NCBI RefSeq assembly: GCF_014197435.1
Contig: NZ_JACIFP010000001.1
Coordinates: forward strand, 1,054,001 to 1,118,000
Reading direction: 5' to 3'
DNA: 64,000 nt
DNA from: Gordonia humi
GTDB lineage: Bacteria > Actinomycetota > Actinomycetes > Mycobacteriales > Mycobacteriaceae
Below, in pieces: positions 1-8,155 of the stretch (position 1 is the stretch's first letter; every line of letters begins with the position of its first letter). The notes beneath the pieces were generated by a model, which did no database searches, was not told the origin of the DNA, and worked only from the letters and a program-made list of their open reading frames with translations. The position numbers and the translations under genes were made by a program.

Positions 1-548
1 AGTCCGCCGTTGAACGGGAAGTTGTCGGTCAGCGCGATCGACAGACTCACCGTGCGCGGCGCGGGCAGGCCGTCCTCCGCGTGCCAGGTCTCGAAATCGG
101 AGTGCCAGCCGAAGCCGGTGCCGACCATGCCGGGCATCGCGTTGATCCGGGACTGATGGATGTACACCTCCGATCCCAGGATCTGCCGGGCGCGATCGAG
201 GATGCGCGGTGTCCGCGCGAGGGCGTCGATCACCGGGCTGTGCCGATGGACGGCGAAGATCGATCGGACGGCGTCGCTGTCGCGCTCGCGGACGACGGCG
301 CCGGACGCGGCGACCTCGCGGTCGGCCGCGAGCCGGGTGAACTCGGTCCAGCACGACTGGACCTGGGCGGGCGTGAGGAGCCCGTCCTGGATGTGGAATC
401 CCTTCGCGTCGTACGCGGCGACCTGTTCGGGCGTGAACGGGCCGTCGGCCTCGCCCCACACCGTCGGATCGGGTCTGCGCATCATCGGGGCGGCTTCGGT
501 CAGTCGCGTCGGATAGCGGTCGTGGACAGTCGTCGTCGCAGTGGTCAA
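1..548 (-). CDS. ectD: Ectoine hydroxylase EctD, 5' part (runs off the left edge)
   Basis: Fe(II)/2-oxoglutarate dioxygenase of the PhyH superfamily that converts ectoine to 5-hydroxyectoine, a cytoplasmic compatible solute. The first 182 residues are present; the family is about 295-300 long. Residues 127-151 carry the EctD signature EVYIHQSRINAMPGM then GTGFGWHSD, with the iron ligands H149 and D151 (HxD), followed by FETWHAEDG. The last iron-binding His lies beyond the edge. Start is TTG at 548, six bases behind GGAGG; the nearby ATG at 564 is in another frame and gives no EctD sequence. The gene is divergent from the thioesterase and begins its own transcript, so ectABC do not precede it here, unlike the usual ectABCD order. 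Identity is firm; the operon arrangement is inference. Confidence 0.93.
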   Translation of the reverse strand, partial: MTTATTTVHDRYPTRLTEAAPMMRRPDPTVWGEADGPFTPEQVAAYDAKGFHIQDGLLTPAQVQSCWTEFTRLAADREVAASGAVVRERDSDAVRSIFAVHRHSPVIDALARTPRILDRARQILGSEVYIHQSRINAMPGMVGTGFGWHSDFETWHAEDGLPAPRTVSLSIALTDNFPFNGG

Positions 549-634
549 GGAATCCTCCCTTCATGACAGGTGAATGGACCGACGGGCGCCAGTCCACCCT
601 CCACCGCTACCAGACCTGCGTCACAATTGCCGGT

Positions 635-1033
635 ATGCACGTACATCGCCACCGCGTCAGATACCACGAAACGGACGCTCAGGGCTTCCTGTTCAATGCG
701 CGCTACCTGGAGATCGCCGACGTCGCGATGACGGAGTTCCTCCGTGCCCTCGGGCACCCGTACCAGGACCTCGCCGCCAAGGGGTTCGACCCGTCGCTGG
801 TCAAGGCCGAACTCGGGTTCACCAGGCCCACTCGCTTCGACGACGTGATCGAGATCGACGTGGCCTGCACGCACGTCGGGAACTCCAGTTTCACCCTCGT
901 GTTCACCATGGCGCGCGACGGCGAGACGGTCTGCACGGTGAACGTGGTCTACGTGAACGTCGACGCGGCCGCCGAGACGTCGACGCCGCTCCCCGACGAG
1001 ATCGCGACCGTGCTCCGCGCACAGAGCGACTAG
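635..1033 (+). CDS. Acyl-CoA thioesterase, 4HBT/YbgC-like hotdog fold
   Basis: A 132-residue single hotdog domain. The N-terminal segment HRVRYHETDAQGFLFNARYL matches the 4-hydroxybenzoyl-CoA thioesterase signature, with the catalytic-type Asp in ETDAQG. Proteins of this family hydrolyse acyl-CoA thioesters in the cytoplasm; the substrate cannot be told from sequence. I chose ATG 635 because the family starts just before the RVRYxETD strand; an earlier in-frame ATG at 563 would add 24 residues that look like untranslated leader. It is 9 bases upstream of aroQ and probably co-transcribed with it. The link with the shikimate pathway is positional only. Confidence 0.85.
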   Translation: MHVHRHRVRYHETDAQGFLFNARYLEIADVAMTEFLRALGHPYQDLAAKGFDPSLVKAELGFTRPTRFDDVIEIDVACTHVGNSSFTLVFTMARDGETVCTVNVVYVNVDAAAETSTPLPDEIATVLRAQSD

Positions 1034-1042
1034 GATCCCCTC

Positions 1043-1483
1043 ATGTCCTCCTCACTGCCGATCCTGCTGCTCAACGGCCCCAACCTGAACATGCTCGGCA
1101 CCCGGCAGCCGGAGGTGTACGGGGCCGACACCCTCGACGACGTCGTGCGACTCGTAGAGCGGACGGCCGCAGAGGTCGGTCTCGGCGTCCGGGCCCTCCA
1201 GACCAATCACGAGGGCGAGATGATCGACGCGATCCACTCGGCGCGCGGCGAGATCAGCGGCATCGTCATCAACCCGGGCGGCTGGACGCACACCTCGGTC
1301 GCCCTCGCCGACGCCCTGGTGATCCCCGAGGTGCCGATCATCGAGGTCCACATCAGCAATGTGCATGCCCGCGAGGAGTTTCGGCACCACTCGTACATCT
1401 CCCCGCTGGCCGCGGGCGTCATCGCAGGCTGCGGGATCGCGGGCTACGACTTCGCGGTGCGACGACTCGCGACCCTGGTGTAG
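1043..1483 (+). CDS. aroQ: 3-dehydroquinate dehydratase, type II
   Basis: Dodecameric type II dehydroquinase; converts 3-dehydroquinate to 3-dehydroshikimate in the shikimate pathway. It is 146 residues, the normal length. The signature LLNGPNLNMLGTRQPEVYG covers residues 9-27, with catalytic Tyr26 and Arg21 on the flexible loop, and the catalytic His103 in EVHISN; the HHSYISP segment follows at 115. Nine bases separate it from the thioesterase gene, so the two likely share a transcript. No other aro genes are in the window. Confidence 0.96.
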   Translation: MSSSLPILLLNGPNLNMLGTRQPEVYGADTLDDVVRLVERTAAEVGLGVRALQTNHEGEMIDAIHSARGEISGIVINPGGWTHTSVALADALVIPEVPIIEVHISNVHAREEFRHHSYISPLAAGVIAGCGIAGYDFAVRRLATLV

Positions 1484-1729
1484 TCCAGACTGTGTCCCGC
1501 GTCCCACTCTGGCTCACGATGAGTACTGCAGGGCGTCGCTCGCGTACACTTGAGTCATTCGGCGCCCGGCGCCGTGCGTCGTAGAACGCCCCACGCAGAC
1601 CCCGACCCGATCGCGGGTGCGTGACATTCATACGGCGAACCGACACGCGGACCCACGCGTGTTCGCCACCCGATTGATTGCATCGGCGCTCTTGTGCTGT
1701 GCGAAAGATCCTTGCCAGTAAGGCTTTTC

Positions 1730-3196
1730 ATGACTTCCTTCGCCGATCTCGGCGTGCCCGCACCCATCGTCGACGCGCTTGCGGCCGACGGTAAGGCGTC
1801 GGCGTTCCCCATCCAGGAGAAGACTCTCCCCGACACGCTCGCCGGTCGCGACGTCCTCGGCCGCGGCAAGACGGGCTCGGGTAAGACCGTCGCCTTCTCC
1901 GTGCCGCTCGTCGTCCGTCTGGCCGAAGCAGGCGTCAAACGGCGTCCCGGACGCCCCACCGGTCTGGTGCTCGCGCCGACCCGCGAGCTCGCCACGCAGA
2001 TCGCGACCCAGATCGAGCCGCTCGCCGCTGCCGTCGGCCTGCGTGTCACCACCGTCTTCGGTGGTGTGAAGCAGGCTCGCCAAGAGCGTGCGCTCGGCGC
2101 GGGCGCCGACATCGTCGTCGCCTGCCCGGGACGTCTCGAGGACCTGATGAAGCAGCGGATCGTGTCGCTCGACGACGTGCAGATCACGGTGCTCGACGAG
2201 GCCGACCACATGGCCGACCTGGGATTCCTTCCCGTCGTGACCCGCATCCTCTCGGCCACCCCGGCCGGCGGCATGCGCATGCTGTTCTCGGCGACGCTCG
2301 ACAACGGTGTGGACCGGCTCGTCAAGCGGTTCCTGAACAAGCCGGTCACCCACGCTCTCGAGGACGCGACGTCGCCGGTCACCCAGATGACCCACCACGT
2401 GTTCCGTGTCGGCGGCACCGCGGAGAAGACCGAGCTGGTCCGTGAGCTCGCGTCCGGCACCGGTCGCCGCATCCTGTTCATGCGCACCAAGCATCAGGCG
2501 AAGAAGCTCGCCAAGAAGCTGACCGCCGAGGGCATCCCGGCCGTCGACCTGCACGGGAACCTCTCGCAGAACCAGCGCGACCGGAACCTGGCGTCGTTCG
2601 CCGACCCGGACGGCGCGAAGGTCCTCGTCGCCACCGACGTGGCCGCCCGCGGTGTGCACGTCGACGGCGTCGAACTGGTCGTCCACGTCGATCCGCCGGC
2701 CGAGCACAAGGCCTACCTGCATCGTTCGGGGCGTACGGCGCGCGCCGGCTCGTCGGGCGACGTCGTCACCATCTGCCTTCCCGAGCAGTGGGGCGACCTC
2801 CGCAAGATGCTGCAGAAGGCGAACATCAAGGTGCCGGGTCAGCAGGTCACCGCGTCCTCGCCCGAGGTGCGCGACCTCGTCGGCGAGCACGCGCCGCTGC
2901 GTCAGGCCCCCGCCGCTCCGGCTCCGGCCCAGCAACGGTCGGGTCAGGGTCGCGGCGGTCAGGGACGTGGTGGCCAAAGCCGCTCCGGCCAGGCCCGCGG
3001 CTCGCGCGGCACCGGTCGCGGTCGCGGAGGCGCTCGCCAGGAGAACGCTCGCACCGGCGGATCGCAGGGCACCCGTTCCACGCAGCGCACCGAGCGCTCG
3101 ACCGGCGGCTCCACCCAGCGCGAGCACGCGCCGAACGCGGGGCAGCGTCGTCGTCGCAGCGCCCGCCGTCCCGCCGGAGCGCCCAGCGCCCGCTGA
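1730..3196 (+). CDS. DEAD-box RNA helicase with an RG-rich C-terminal tail
   Basis: ATP-dependent RNA helicase, 488 residues. Motifs in order: Q-motif Gln in FPIQEKT (about residue 24), motif I GKTGSGKT, Ia PTRELA, DEAD in VLDEADHMADLGF, III SAT, then RecA domain 2 with RGVHVDGV and HRSGRTARAG. Motif I begins with Gly rather than the usual Ala. Residues from about 390 form a basic low-complexity tail of Gly/Arg/Gln repeats (RGGQGRGGQ, RGRGG), which in this family binds RNA non-specifically. ATG 1730 is chosen since MTSFADLGV matches the family N-terminus; 246 bases separate it from aroQ, so a long 5' leader is likely, as seen in cold-inducible helicases. Which subfamily (DeaD or RhlE) it belongs to is uncertain. 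Confidence 0.93.
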   Translation: MTSFADLGVPAPIVDALAADGKASAFPIQEKTLPDTLAGRDVLGRGKTGSGKTVAFSVPLVVRLAEAGVKRRPGRPTGLVLAPTRELATQIATQIEPLAAAVGLRVTTVFGGVKQARQERALGAGADIVVACPGRLEDLMKQRIVSLDDVQITVLDEADHMADLGFLPVVTRILSATPAGGMRMLFSATLDNGVDRLVKRFLNKPVTHALEDATSPVTQMTHHVFRVGGTAEKTELVRELASGTGRRILFMRTKHQAKKLAKKLTAEGIPAVDLHGNLSQNQRDRNLASFADPDGAKVLVATDVAARGVHVDGVELVVHVDPPAEHKAYLHRSGRTARAGSSGDVVTICLPEQWGDLRKMLQKANIKVPGQQVTASSPEVRDLVGEHAPLRQAPAAPAPAQQRSGQGRGGQGRGGQSRSGQARGSRGTGRGRGGARQENARTGGSQGTRSTQRTERSTGGSTQREHAPNAGQRRRRSARRPAGAPSAR

Positions 3197-3204
3197 TCCG
3201 CACC

Positions 3205-3243
3205 GTCTGTCCCCGAGGTTCCGCGCGGACCTCGGGGACAGAC
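3205..3243. terminator. Hairpin terminator, convergent genes
   Basis: A perfect 15-bp stem (3205-3219 pairs with 3229-3243) with a 9-base loop lies 8 bases after the helicase stop and between it and the convergent M20 gene. No U-tract follows, which is common for actinobacterial hairpins. It probably serves both genes. Confidence 0.8.
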
Positions 3244-3307
3244 GTGTCGGGGCGGCCGAGTGAGCGACGCGGTATGCGCGGCAGTCGCCCGCATCGATCC
3301 CGGCCCT

Positions 3308-4513
3308 CTAACCGAGCAACTCCACCGCGGCCCGCACGTAGCTCTGCGCGGCGAACACGAGTTCCGACAGCCTCACCGACTCGTCGGGCTGGTGCGCCTG
3401 CGTGTTGATGTCGCCGGGGCCCATCACGACGGTCGGAATGTGCAGGGCGGTGCTGACGAAGCCGCCGTCGCACGCCGCCGTCCAGCCGCCGACCGCTGCG
3501 CCGTTCGCGGCGGCGGACGCCGCCTCGACCAGCCGGTGGTCGGCGGACGTCGCGAACCCGGGCAGGAACATGGTGGGCGTCACGGTCACGGATATCCCGT
3601 CGACGACGATGCCCGCGGCGTGGATGTCGGCCAGGAGTCGCTCGCCGATCTCGGTGACGTCCTCGCCCGGCATCAACCGACGATCCACGCCGAGCGAACA
3701 CGACGGCGCGACCACCGAGATGCCCTGTCCGCCCTCGATGGTTCCGACGTTCCAGGTGCCGAATCCGAGCAGCGGATCGGGGTCGGCGGCCAGCCGGTCC
3801 TGATCGGCGCGGATCACGTCGATGATCCGTGCGGCGGCGTCGATCGCGCTCACCCCGTCGCTGGGACGGCCCGAGTGCGCGGCGCGGCCGGTCACCTCGA
3901 TGTCGAAGTACGACGCGCCCCGGCACCCGCGCACCACCTCCATGCGGGTCGGTTCGGCGACGATGCAGCCGACGAGGCCCGCGTCCGGACGGGGATAGCG
4001 ATCGGGGTTCGCGACCAGGTGTCGCACACCGGTCCCGTGCTCCTCCTCGTCGACGGTCACCACGAGTTGGACCGGTCCGGACAGTTCGATCCCGGAGTCG
4101 GCGGCGCGCGCCAGGACCGACATGGCGGCGACCGCCGCGGCGATGCCGCCCTTCATGTCCGACGCTCCGCGACCGATGATCTCGTCGCCGTCGCGGCGGG
4201 GCACGAACGGGTCGGCCGTCCACCCCGGCCCGGCGGGCACCACATCCGAGTGCCCGAGGAACATCAGACCGGGACCGTCGCCGCCGGTGGAGGCCGTGGC
4301 CACCAGGTTCGGGCGGCCGTCGGCGGCCTCGATCACCTCGACGTCGAATTCCGCGGTTCGGCACGCATCGGCGAGAACAGCCACCGCGGACGCCTCCGCA
4401 CCTCCCGGATTGACGCTCGGCTCGGCGATCAACGCGCAGGTCAGGGCGTCGATTGCGGCGGCGTCGACCTGGTCGACGAGTCGGCCTGCGCGCTCGTCTC
4501 CTGGTGCAGTCAT
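3308..4513 (-). CDS. M20-family metallopeptidase (ArgE/DapE/ACY1-like)
   Basis: Di-zinc amidohydrolase, 401 residues, the usual size. The metal and catalytic residues are all visible: H88 in LGHSDVVP, bridging D119 in GRGASDMKGG, the catalytic Glu pair at 156-157 in TVDEEEHGTG, E187 in CIVAEPT, and a C-terminal His (about 380, NTQAHQPDE). The lid/dimerisation domain occupies roughly 195-300. Family members remove acyl groups from amino acids or cleave dipeptides; whether this is a DapE, an ArgE or a general aminoacylase cannot be decided. It is monocistronic and sits head-to-head with the membrane protein gene at 4582. Confidence 0.88.
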   Translation of the reverse strand: MTAPGDERAGRLVDQVDAAAIDALTCALIAEPSVNPGGAEASAVAVLADACRTAEFDVEVIEAADGRPNLVATASTGGDGPGLMFLGHSDVVPAGPGWTADPFVPRRDGDEIIGRGASDMKGGIAAAVAAMSVLARAADSGIELSGPVQLVVTVDEEEHGTGVRHLVANPDRYPRPDAGLVGCIVAEPTRMEVVRGCRGASYFDIEVTGRAAHSGRPSDGVSAIDAAARIIDVIRADQDRLAADPDPLLGFGTWNVGTIEGGQGISVVAPSCSLGVDRRLMPGEDVTEIGERLLADIHAAGIVVDGISVTVTPTMFLPGFATSADHRLVEAASAAANGAAVGGWTAACDGGFVSTALHIPTVVMGPGDINTQAHQPDESVRLSELVFAAQSYVRAAVELLG

Positions 4514-4581
4514 TCGGCGTTCCCTTCACGGCGTTCGAGTCCGGCATGGTGTACGGGGCGTGCGATAGTAGGCTATCGGTG

Positions 4582-5544
4582 ATGACCATTGTCTATTTCG
4601 TGATTGCGGCGCTCGCACTGGCCGGTGCGGTGGTACTGCTGTGGCTCGACCGTAACCGGTCCGAGAAGGTCCACCACCAGCGTGCAGTGTGGGGCGAGAC
4701 GCACTCCTTCAAGTTCCGCGACAGCGACAGCAAGCTGCGCACCGTCTTCAAGCGTGCCGCCATGGACGCGCCGGAGCACGTGGAGGTGCGCGACGTGGCC
4801 TACGGCGTCTACGACGGCGCCGAAGCGGTCGTGTTCGATCTGGAGGAGACTGCGACGGTCGTCGCCGTCCGACGTCCGGCCGCGTCGTCGGTCACCGTCG
4901 ACCTCCGGTACGAGGACGTCCTCGCCCCCGCGGAGGACGATGTCGATCTGCTCGGTGCGATGGGGGCGCGCGTGATGTTCGCGAGCAACCTCGACGCCGC
5001 GCGTCGGATCTGCGACCGGCGCATGGTGACGCTCGCGACCGAGACCCCGGCGTACCTCGAGATCCTGTGGAACGAGGGCAACTGGGTCCTCGGCTCCATG
5101 CCGGTCACGACCGACGACGAACGGCTCGACGTGGCCCTCGACACGGTGCGGCGTTTCGCCGACCTGCTGCGCGTGCTGCCGCCCGCCGTCGATCCGCAGG
5201 ACTCGCCCGACCCCCGCGACCCGCACGGCCCGATCCGCGAGGAGTTGGCCGACGAGAAGACCGAGTCGCTGCGCGACAAGGAGCGTCGTCGCCGCGCCGA
5301 AGCCGCCGCGGCCGAGCGGTCCGCCCCGCCTCGCCGCGAGTCGCTGCTCGACCAGACTCCGCGCCCGCCGGCCCGTCCGGGACCCTCGTCCGACGAGCCG
5401 TCGCGCGTGGAGCCGTTCCGTCGGCCCGCACCGCAGCCCGGTCCGGTGGAGGTCGACCCCACACGGCCCGCACCGCAGCCGCGCACGTCGCGGATCGCGC
5501 CGCCGCCGGATCTGCCGCCGCGCACCGACCCGCGCGCCCGCTGA
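4582..5544 (+). CDS. Rv0383c-like membrane-anchored protein
   Basis: A 320-residue protein: one N-terminal TM segment (residues 3-24) followed by a short positive stretch, a folded domain to about residue 215, and a C-terminal tail (230-320) very rich in Pro, Arg and Asp/Glu. No enzyme motif is recognised. Position directly before pyrE, with the SpoU methyltransferase after it, matches M. tuberculosis Rv0383c-Rv0382c-Rv0380c (recalled synteny). ATG 4582 is chosen because translation from upstream in-frame codons would be Arg-rich non-family sequence lying inside the divergent promoter region. Forty bases separate it from pyrE. Function unknown. Confidence 0.8.
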   Translation: MTIVYFVIAALALAGAVVLLWLDRNRSEKVHHQRAVWGETHSFKFRDSDSKLRTVFKRAAMDAPEHVEVRDVAYGVYDGAEAVVFDLEETATVVAVRRPAASSVTVDLRYEDVLAPAEDDVDLLGAMGARVMFASNLDAARRICDRRMVTLATETPAYLEILWNEGNWVLGSMPVTTDDERLDVALDTVRRFADLLRVLPPAVDPQDSPDPRDPHGPIREELADEKTESLRDKERRRRAEAAAAERSAPPRRESLLDQTPRPPARPGPSSDEPSRVEPFRRPAPQPGPVEVDPTRPAPQPRTSRIAPPPDLPPRTDPRAR

Positions 5545-5584
5545 CCCCGCCGCGTCGCCACAGTCCGGAAAGAGGAGTTCCACG

Positions 5585-6121
5585 TTGGACGCCGATCGCA
5601 CACGCCTGGCCGAACTGGTCACCGAACTCGCCGTGGTCCACGGCCGGGTGACCCTGTCGTCCGGTAAAGAGGCCGACTACTACGTCGACCTGCGCCGTGC
5701 CACCCTGCACCACGAGGCGTCCCGCCTGATCGGGAAGCTGATGCGCGAGATGACCGCGGACTGGGATTACGCCTCCGTCGGCGGCCTCACTCTCGGCGCC
5801 GACCCCGTCGCCACCTCGATCATGCACACCGACGGCCGACCGATCGACACCTTCGTGGTCCGCAAGGCGGCCAAGACGCACGGTATGCAGCGCCGCATCG
5901 AAGGACCCGACATCACCGGCCGCAGAGTCCTCGTCGTGGAGGACACCTCGACCACCGGGGCGTCGCCGTCGCAGGCGGTCGAAGCCGCACGCGAGGCGGG
6001 CGCTGAAGTGGTCGGCGTCGCGACGGTCGTCGACCGGGCCACCGGTGCCGACGAGGTCATCGGCGCCCTCGGCGTGCCGTACCGGTCGCTCCTGGGACTC
6101 GCCGACCTCGGCCTTGCCTGA
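5585..6121 (+). CDS. pyrE: Orotate phosphoribosyltransferase
   Basis: Adds the ribose-5-phosphate of PRPP to orotate to give OMP, the fifth step of pyrimidine synthesis. It is 178 residues. The PRPP-binding signature VLVVEDTSTTGASP is at about 118-131, and the substrate loop with KAAKTHG is at about 96. Start is TTG 5585 with a good AGAGGAG upstream. The stop overlaps the likely start of the downstream methyltransferase by 8 bases, which suggests translational coupling. Confidence 0.96.
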   Translation: MDADRTRLAELVTELAVVHGRVTLSSGKEADYYVDLRRATLHHEASRLIGKLMREMTADWDYASVGGLTLGADPVATSIMHTDGRPIDTFVVRKAAKTHGMQRRIEGPDITGRRVLVVEDTSTTGASPSQAVEAAREAGAEVVGVATVVDRATGADEVIGALGVPYRSLLGLADLGLA

Positions 6122-6806
6122 GTCGATCACCCCCGAACCGGATCCCGCCGCGGGACCCACCGAATGGATCACCGGTGTGGGACCGACCGTCGGCGTGCGA
6201 CCGTGGGCCGACGAGCACCCCGATCGGACACCCGACGATCCGAGGCTGGATCCGAACCTCGTCGCCGAGGGCGACCGTCGCAACGTGGTCGACGAGTACC
6301 GGTACTTCTCGCGCGAGGCGATCATCGCCGATCTGGACACCCGCCGCCACGACTTCCACGTGGCCATCGAGAACTGGGCGCACGACGCCAACATCGGAAC
6401 CGTCGTGCGGACCGCCAACGCCTTCCTGGCGGCCGAGGTGCACATCGTCGGGCGACGCCGCTGGAACCGGCGCGGGGCGATGGTCACCGATCGCTATCAG
6501 CATCTCCGGCATCATGAGAGCATCGACGACCTGATCGTGTGGGCTCACGAGAACGATCTGGTGGTGGTTGCCGTCGACAACACTCCGGGCGCGTCACGGC
6601 TGGAGACGGTCGAGCTTCCGCGTCGCTGCGTCCTGCTCTTCGGTCAGGAGGGACCGGGCGTCAGCGACCAGGCGCAGGAGACGGCGGCGATGACCGTCTC
6701 GATCGCCCAGTTCGGTTCCACGCGCAGCATCAACGCGGGCGTCGCCGCCGGAATCGTCATGCACCGATGGATCTCCGACCACGCCGACCTCGATCAGGCG
6801 TGGTGA
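6114..6806 (+). CDS. SpoU/TrmH-family RNA 2'-O-methyltransferase
   Basis: SAM-dependent SPOUT methyltransferase that modifies a ribose 2'-OH of tRNA or rRNA. The SPOUT core occupies about residues 80-225. Motif 1 is seen in the stretch NWAHDANIGTVVRTANAF, motif 2 in CVLLFGQEGPGVS and motif 3 in STRSINAGVAAGIVMH, which together form the trefoil-knot SAM site. Start: TTG 6114, overlapping the pyrE stop, is the best coupled start but has no strong ribosome site; a GTG near 6176 would still keep the whole domain. Matches the place of Rv0380c. The target nucleotide is not predictable. Confidence 0.85.
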   Translation: MPESITPEPDPAAGPTEWITGVGPTVGVRPWADEHPDRTPDDPRLDPNLVAEGDRRNVVDEYRYFSREAIIADLDTRRHDFHVAIENWAHDANIGTVVRTANAFLAAEVHIVGRRRWNRRGAMVTDRYQHLRHHESIDDLIVWAHENDLVVVAVDNTPGASRLETVELPRRCVLLFGQEGPGVSDQAQETAAMTVSIAQFGSTRSINAGVAAGIVMHRWISDHADLDQAW

Positions 6807-6812
6807 GCAGGC

Positions 6813-7220
6813 TCAGACCCTCGTCAGCTTCAGGACCGGGATCACCCGGACGCCCTTGGTCTTCTCCTCGTAATCGGCGAATCCGGGGTAGCGACTCGCC
6901 TGTTCGGCGTAGATCCGGTCGCGATCGGCGCCGGTCACCTCGGTGACGGCGACGTCGAAGGTCTCCGTGCCGACCTCCACCGTCGCGCGGCCCGCGTCGA
7001 CCAGGTTGTAGTAGTACGCCGGATTGGTCGGGGCTCCGGCCTTCGATGCGAAGATGTACAGCACCGACGGATCATCGCCGGGGAGATACATGAGCGGGGC
7101 GACGGTCTGTTTGCCCGACTTCCGGCCGACGTGGTGGACGAGGATCATGGGTGCGCCCTCGAACGGTCCGCCGACCCGCCCCTCGTTCGCGCGGAACTCC
7201 TCGATGATCTGCGTGTTCAT
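6813..7220 (-). CDS. Deazaflavin (F420)-dependent nitroreductase-family protein (DDN-like)
   Basis: A 135-residue split-barrel flavin-type domain. The segment ILVHHVGRKSGKQTVAPLMY (about 26-45) followed by FASKAGAPTNPAYYYNL and ASRYPGFADYEEKT is typical of the actinobacterial DDN family, whose members bind coenzyme F420 or related cofactors and reduce nitroimidazoles, quinones or enones. ATG 7220 follows a strong GGAGGTGAG; an upstream in-frame start would add 23 unrelated residues. A TetR-type palindrome lies 90-100 bases upstream (7311-7322). The substrate is unknown. Confidence 0.87.
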   Translation of the reverse strand: MNTQIIEEFRANEGRVGGPFEGAPMILVHHVGRKSGKQTVAPLMYLPGDDPSVLYIFASKAGAPTNPAYYYNLVDAGRATVEVGTETFDVAVTEVTGADRDRIYAEQASRYPGFADYEEKTKGVRVIPVLKLTRV

Positions 7221-7310
7221 ATCGCTCACCTCCGCCAGGGTAGTGCCCGGGGCCGCGCGTCGTGCGGAAGTGGCGGATCGTTCGCGCATCTTCGCTCGAC
7301 CGCGCCAAGT

Positions 7311-7322
7311 TACCGACCGGTA
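7311..7322. promoter_or_regulatory. TetR-type palindrome upstream of the DDN-like gene
   Basis: TACCG-AC-CGGTA, a short inverted repeat with 5-bp arms, of the form often bound by TetR-family repressors. It lies in an AT-richer stretch (7300-7380) 91 bases before the DDN-like start and just downstream of the end of a TetR gene transcribed the same way. Binding by that regulator is inference. Confidence 0.45.
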
Positions 7323-7430
7323 GTGAGATGAATCACAGAATCTGTTTCAATCTTCCCAACTTAAGTCGGGTGACTGATCATAGGTGAGTGCTGCGGGTCA
7401 CAGTGGTCGTCGAGCGGGAGGAGGTGGACG

Positions 7431-8078
7431 TCAAACACGGTCGGACGACGCGGGCGCCAGCCAGAGGCCGAGCAGTCCGTCGACCATGGAGTCCGAGAAT
7501 CCCTGCCACGACGACGAGTCGGAGGCGCCGAGTTCGTTCCGTCTGCGTTCGAAGTCGGCGTAGGTCGCGATCAGGCTGTTCTGGGACATCAGGTTGCGGA
7601 CCCGGATCGCCTCCTCGGGGAGCGCGGGCAGCGATCCGTACATCCCGTTCAGCGTCGTCACCAGGGGCTGCGACTTCGCGGCCTCCCGATACAGCAGTTC
7701 GGCGGCCGACGGTGCAGTCGCCATCGCCAGCCAGAACTGCCCGAAATAGCACAGGCCCGGTCGGGTGCCGATGTACTCCAACTGCGGCCGGACGAGGCAC
7801 CGCAGCCAATCGCGCAGCTCCGGCTCGTCGCCGATCTCGTCGACCGTGCGTGCTCTGATCACGTCGAGCGGTTCTTGATGGGACTCCAACAGGGCCGTGA
7901 GGAGGTCGGTGCGCGAACCGAAGTGGTATCCGACCGCGTAGTTGTTCGCCTGACCGGCGGCCTCGCTGATCTGCCGGTTCGACACGGCGTCCAGACCGCG
8001 CTCGGCGAACAGTCGCTCGGCCGCGGACAGCAACGCGACCCGCGTCTCATCCGATCGATCTCGCCTCACCGACACCAT
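7431..8078 (-). CDS. TetR-family transcriptional regulator
   Basis: A 215-residue repressor-type protein. The N-terminal helix-turn-helix domain runs from about residue 8 to 55 (TRVALLSAAERLFAERGLDA, then NRQISEAAG, and NNYAVGYHFGSRTDLL, which is the recognition helix and the YHF...LL hallmark). The C-terminal ligand domain has a Trp/Phe-rich centre (CYFGQFWLAMA). I chose ATG 8078 (VSVRRD follows) because the region before it is the tandem 17-bp repeat, not family sequence. It diverges from the sterol-oxidase-like gene with 77 bases between starts, so it probably controls that promoter; the ligand is unknown. Confidence 0.9.
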   Translation of the reverse strand: MVSVRRDRSDETRVALLSAAERLFAERGLDAVSNRQISEAAGQANNYAVGYHFGSRTDLLTALLESHQEPLDVIRARTVDEIGDEPELRDWLRCLVRPQLEYIGTRPGLCYFGQFWLAMATAPSAAELLYREAAKSQPLVTTLNGMYGSLPALPEEAIRVRNLMSQNSLIATYADFERRRNELGASDSSSWQGFSDSMVDGLLGLWLAPASSDRV

Positions 8079-8129
8079 TGTTCCCCATCGTCGTCTGTTC
8101 CCCATCGTCGTCTGTTCCCCGTCGTCCTC
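8079..8129. repeat. Three-copy 17-bp tandem repeat in a divergent promoter
   Basis: TGTTCCCCATCGTCGTC occurs exactly at 8079-8095 and 8096-8112, then a third copy with two changes at 8113-8129. The array fills most of the 77 bases between the TetR start and the flavoprotein start and directly abuts the TetR start codon. It may be a regulator-binding array or a slipped-strand duplication. Confidence 0.85.
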
Positions 8130-8155
8130 GACTTCTCCACCGAAAGGTCTCACCC

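Noticed and set aside
1484..1729. A small gene between aroQ and the helicase
   Set aside because: No ORF with a ribosome site and family-like sequence; more likely the 5' leader of the helicase.
2847..4589. A 580-codon minus-strand frame over the M20 gene
   Set aside because: Different frame from the M20 peptidase, which holds all the zinc motifs; Arg-rich composition.
7378..7809. An extra minus-strand gene under the TetR gene
   Set aside because: It is in another frame than the clear TetR sequence and is Arg/Pro-rich shadow.
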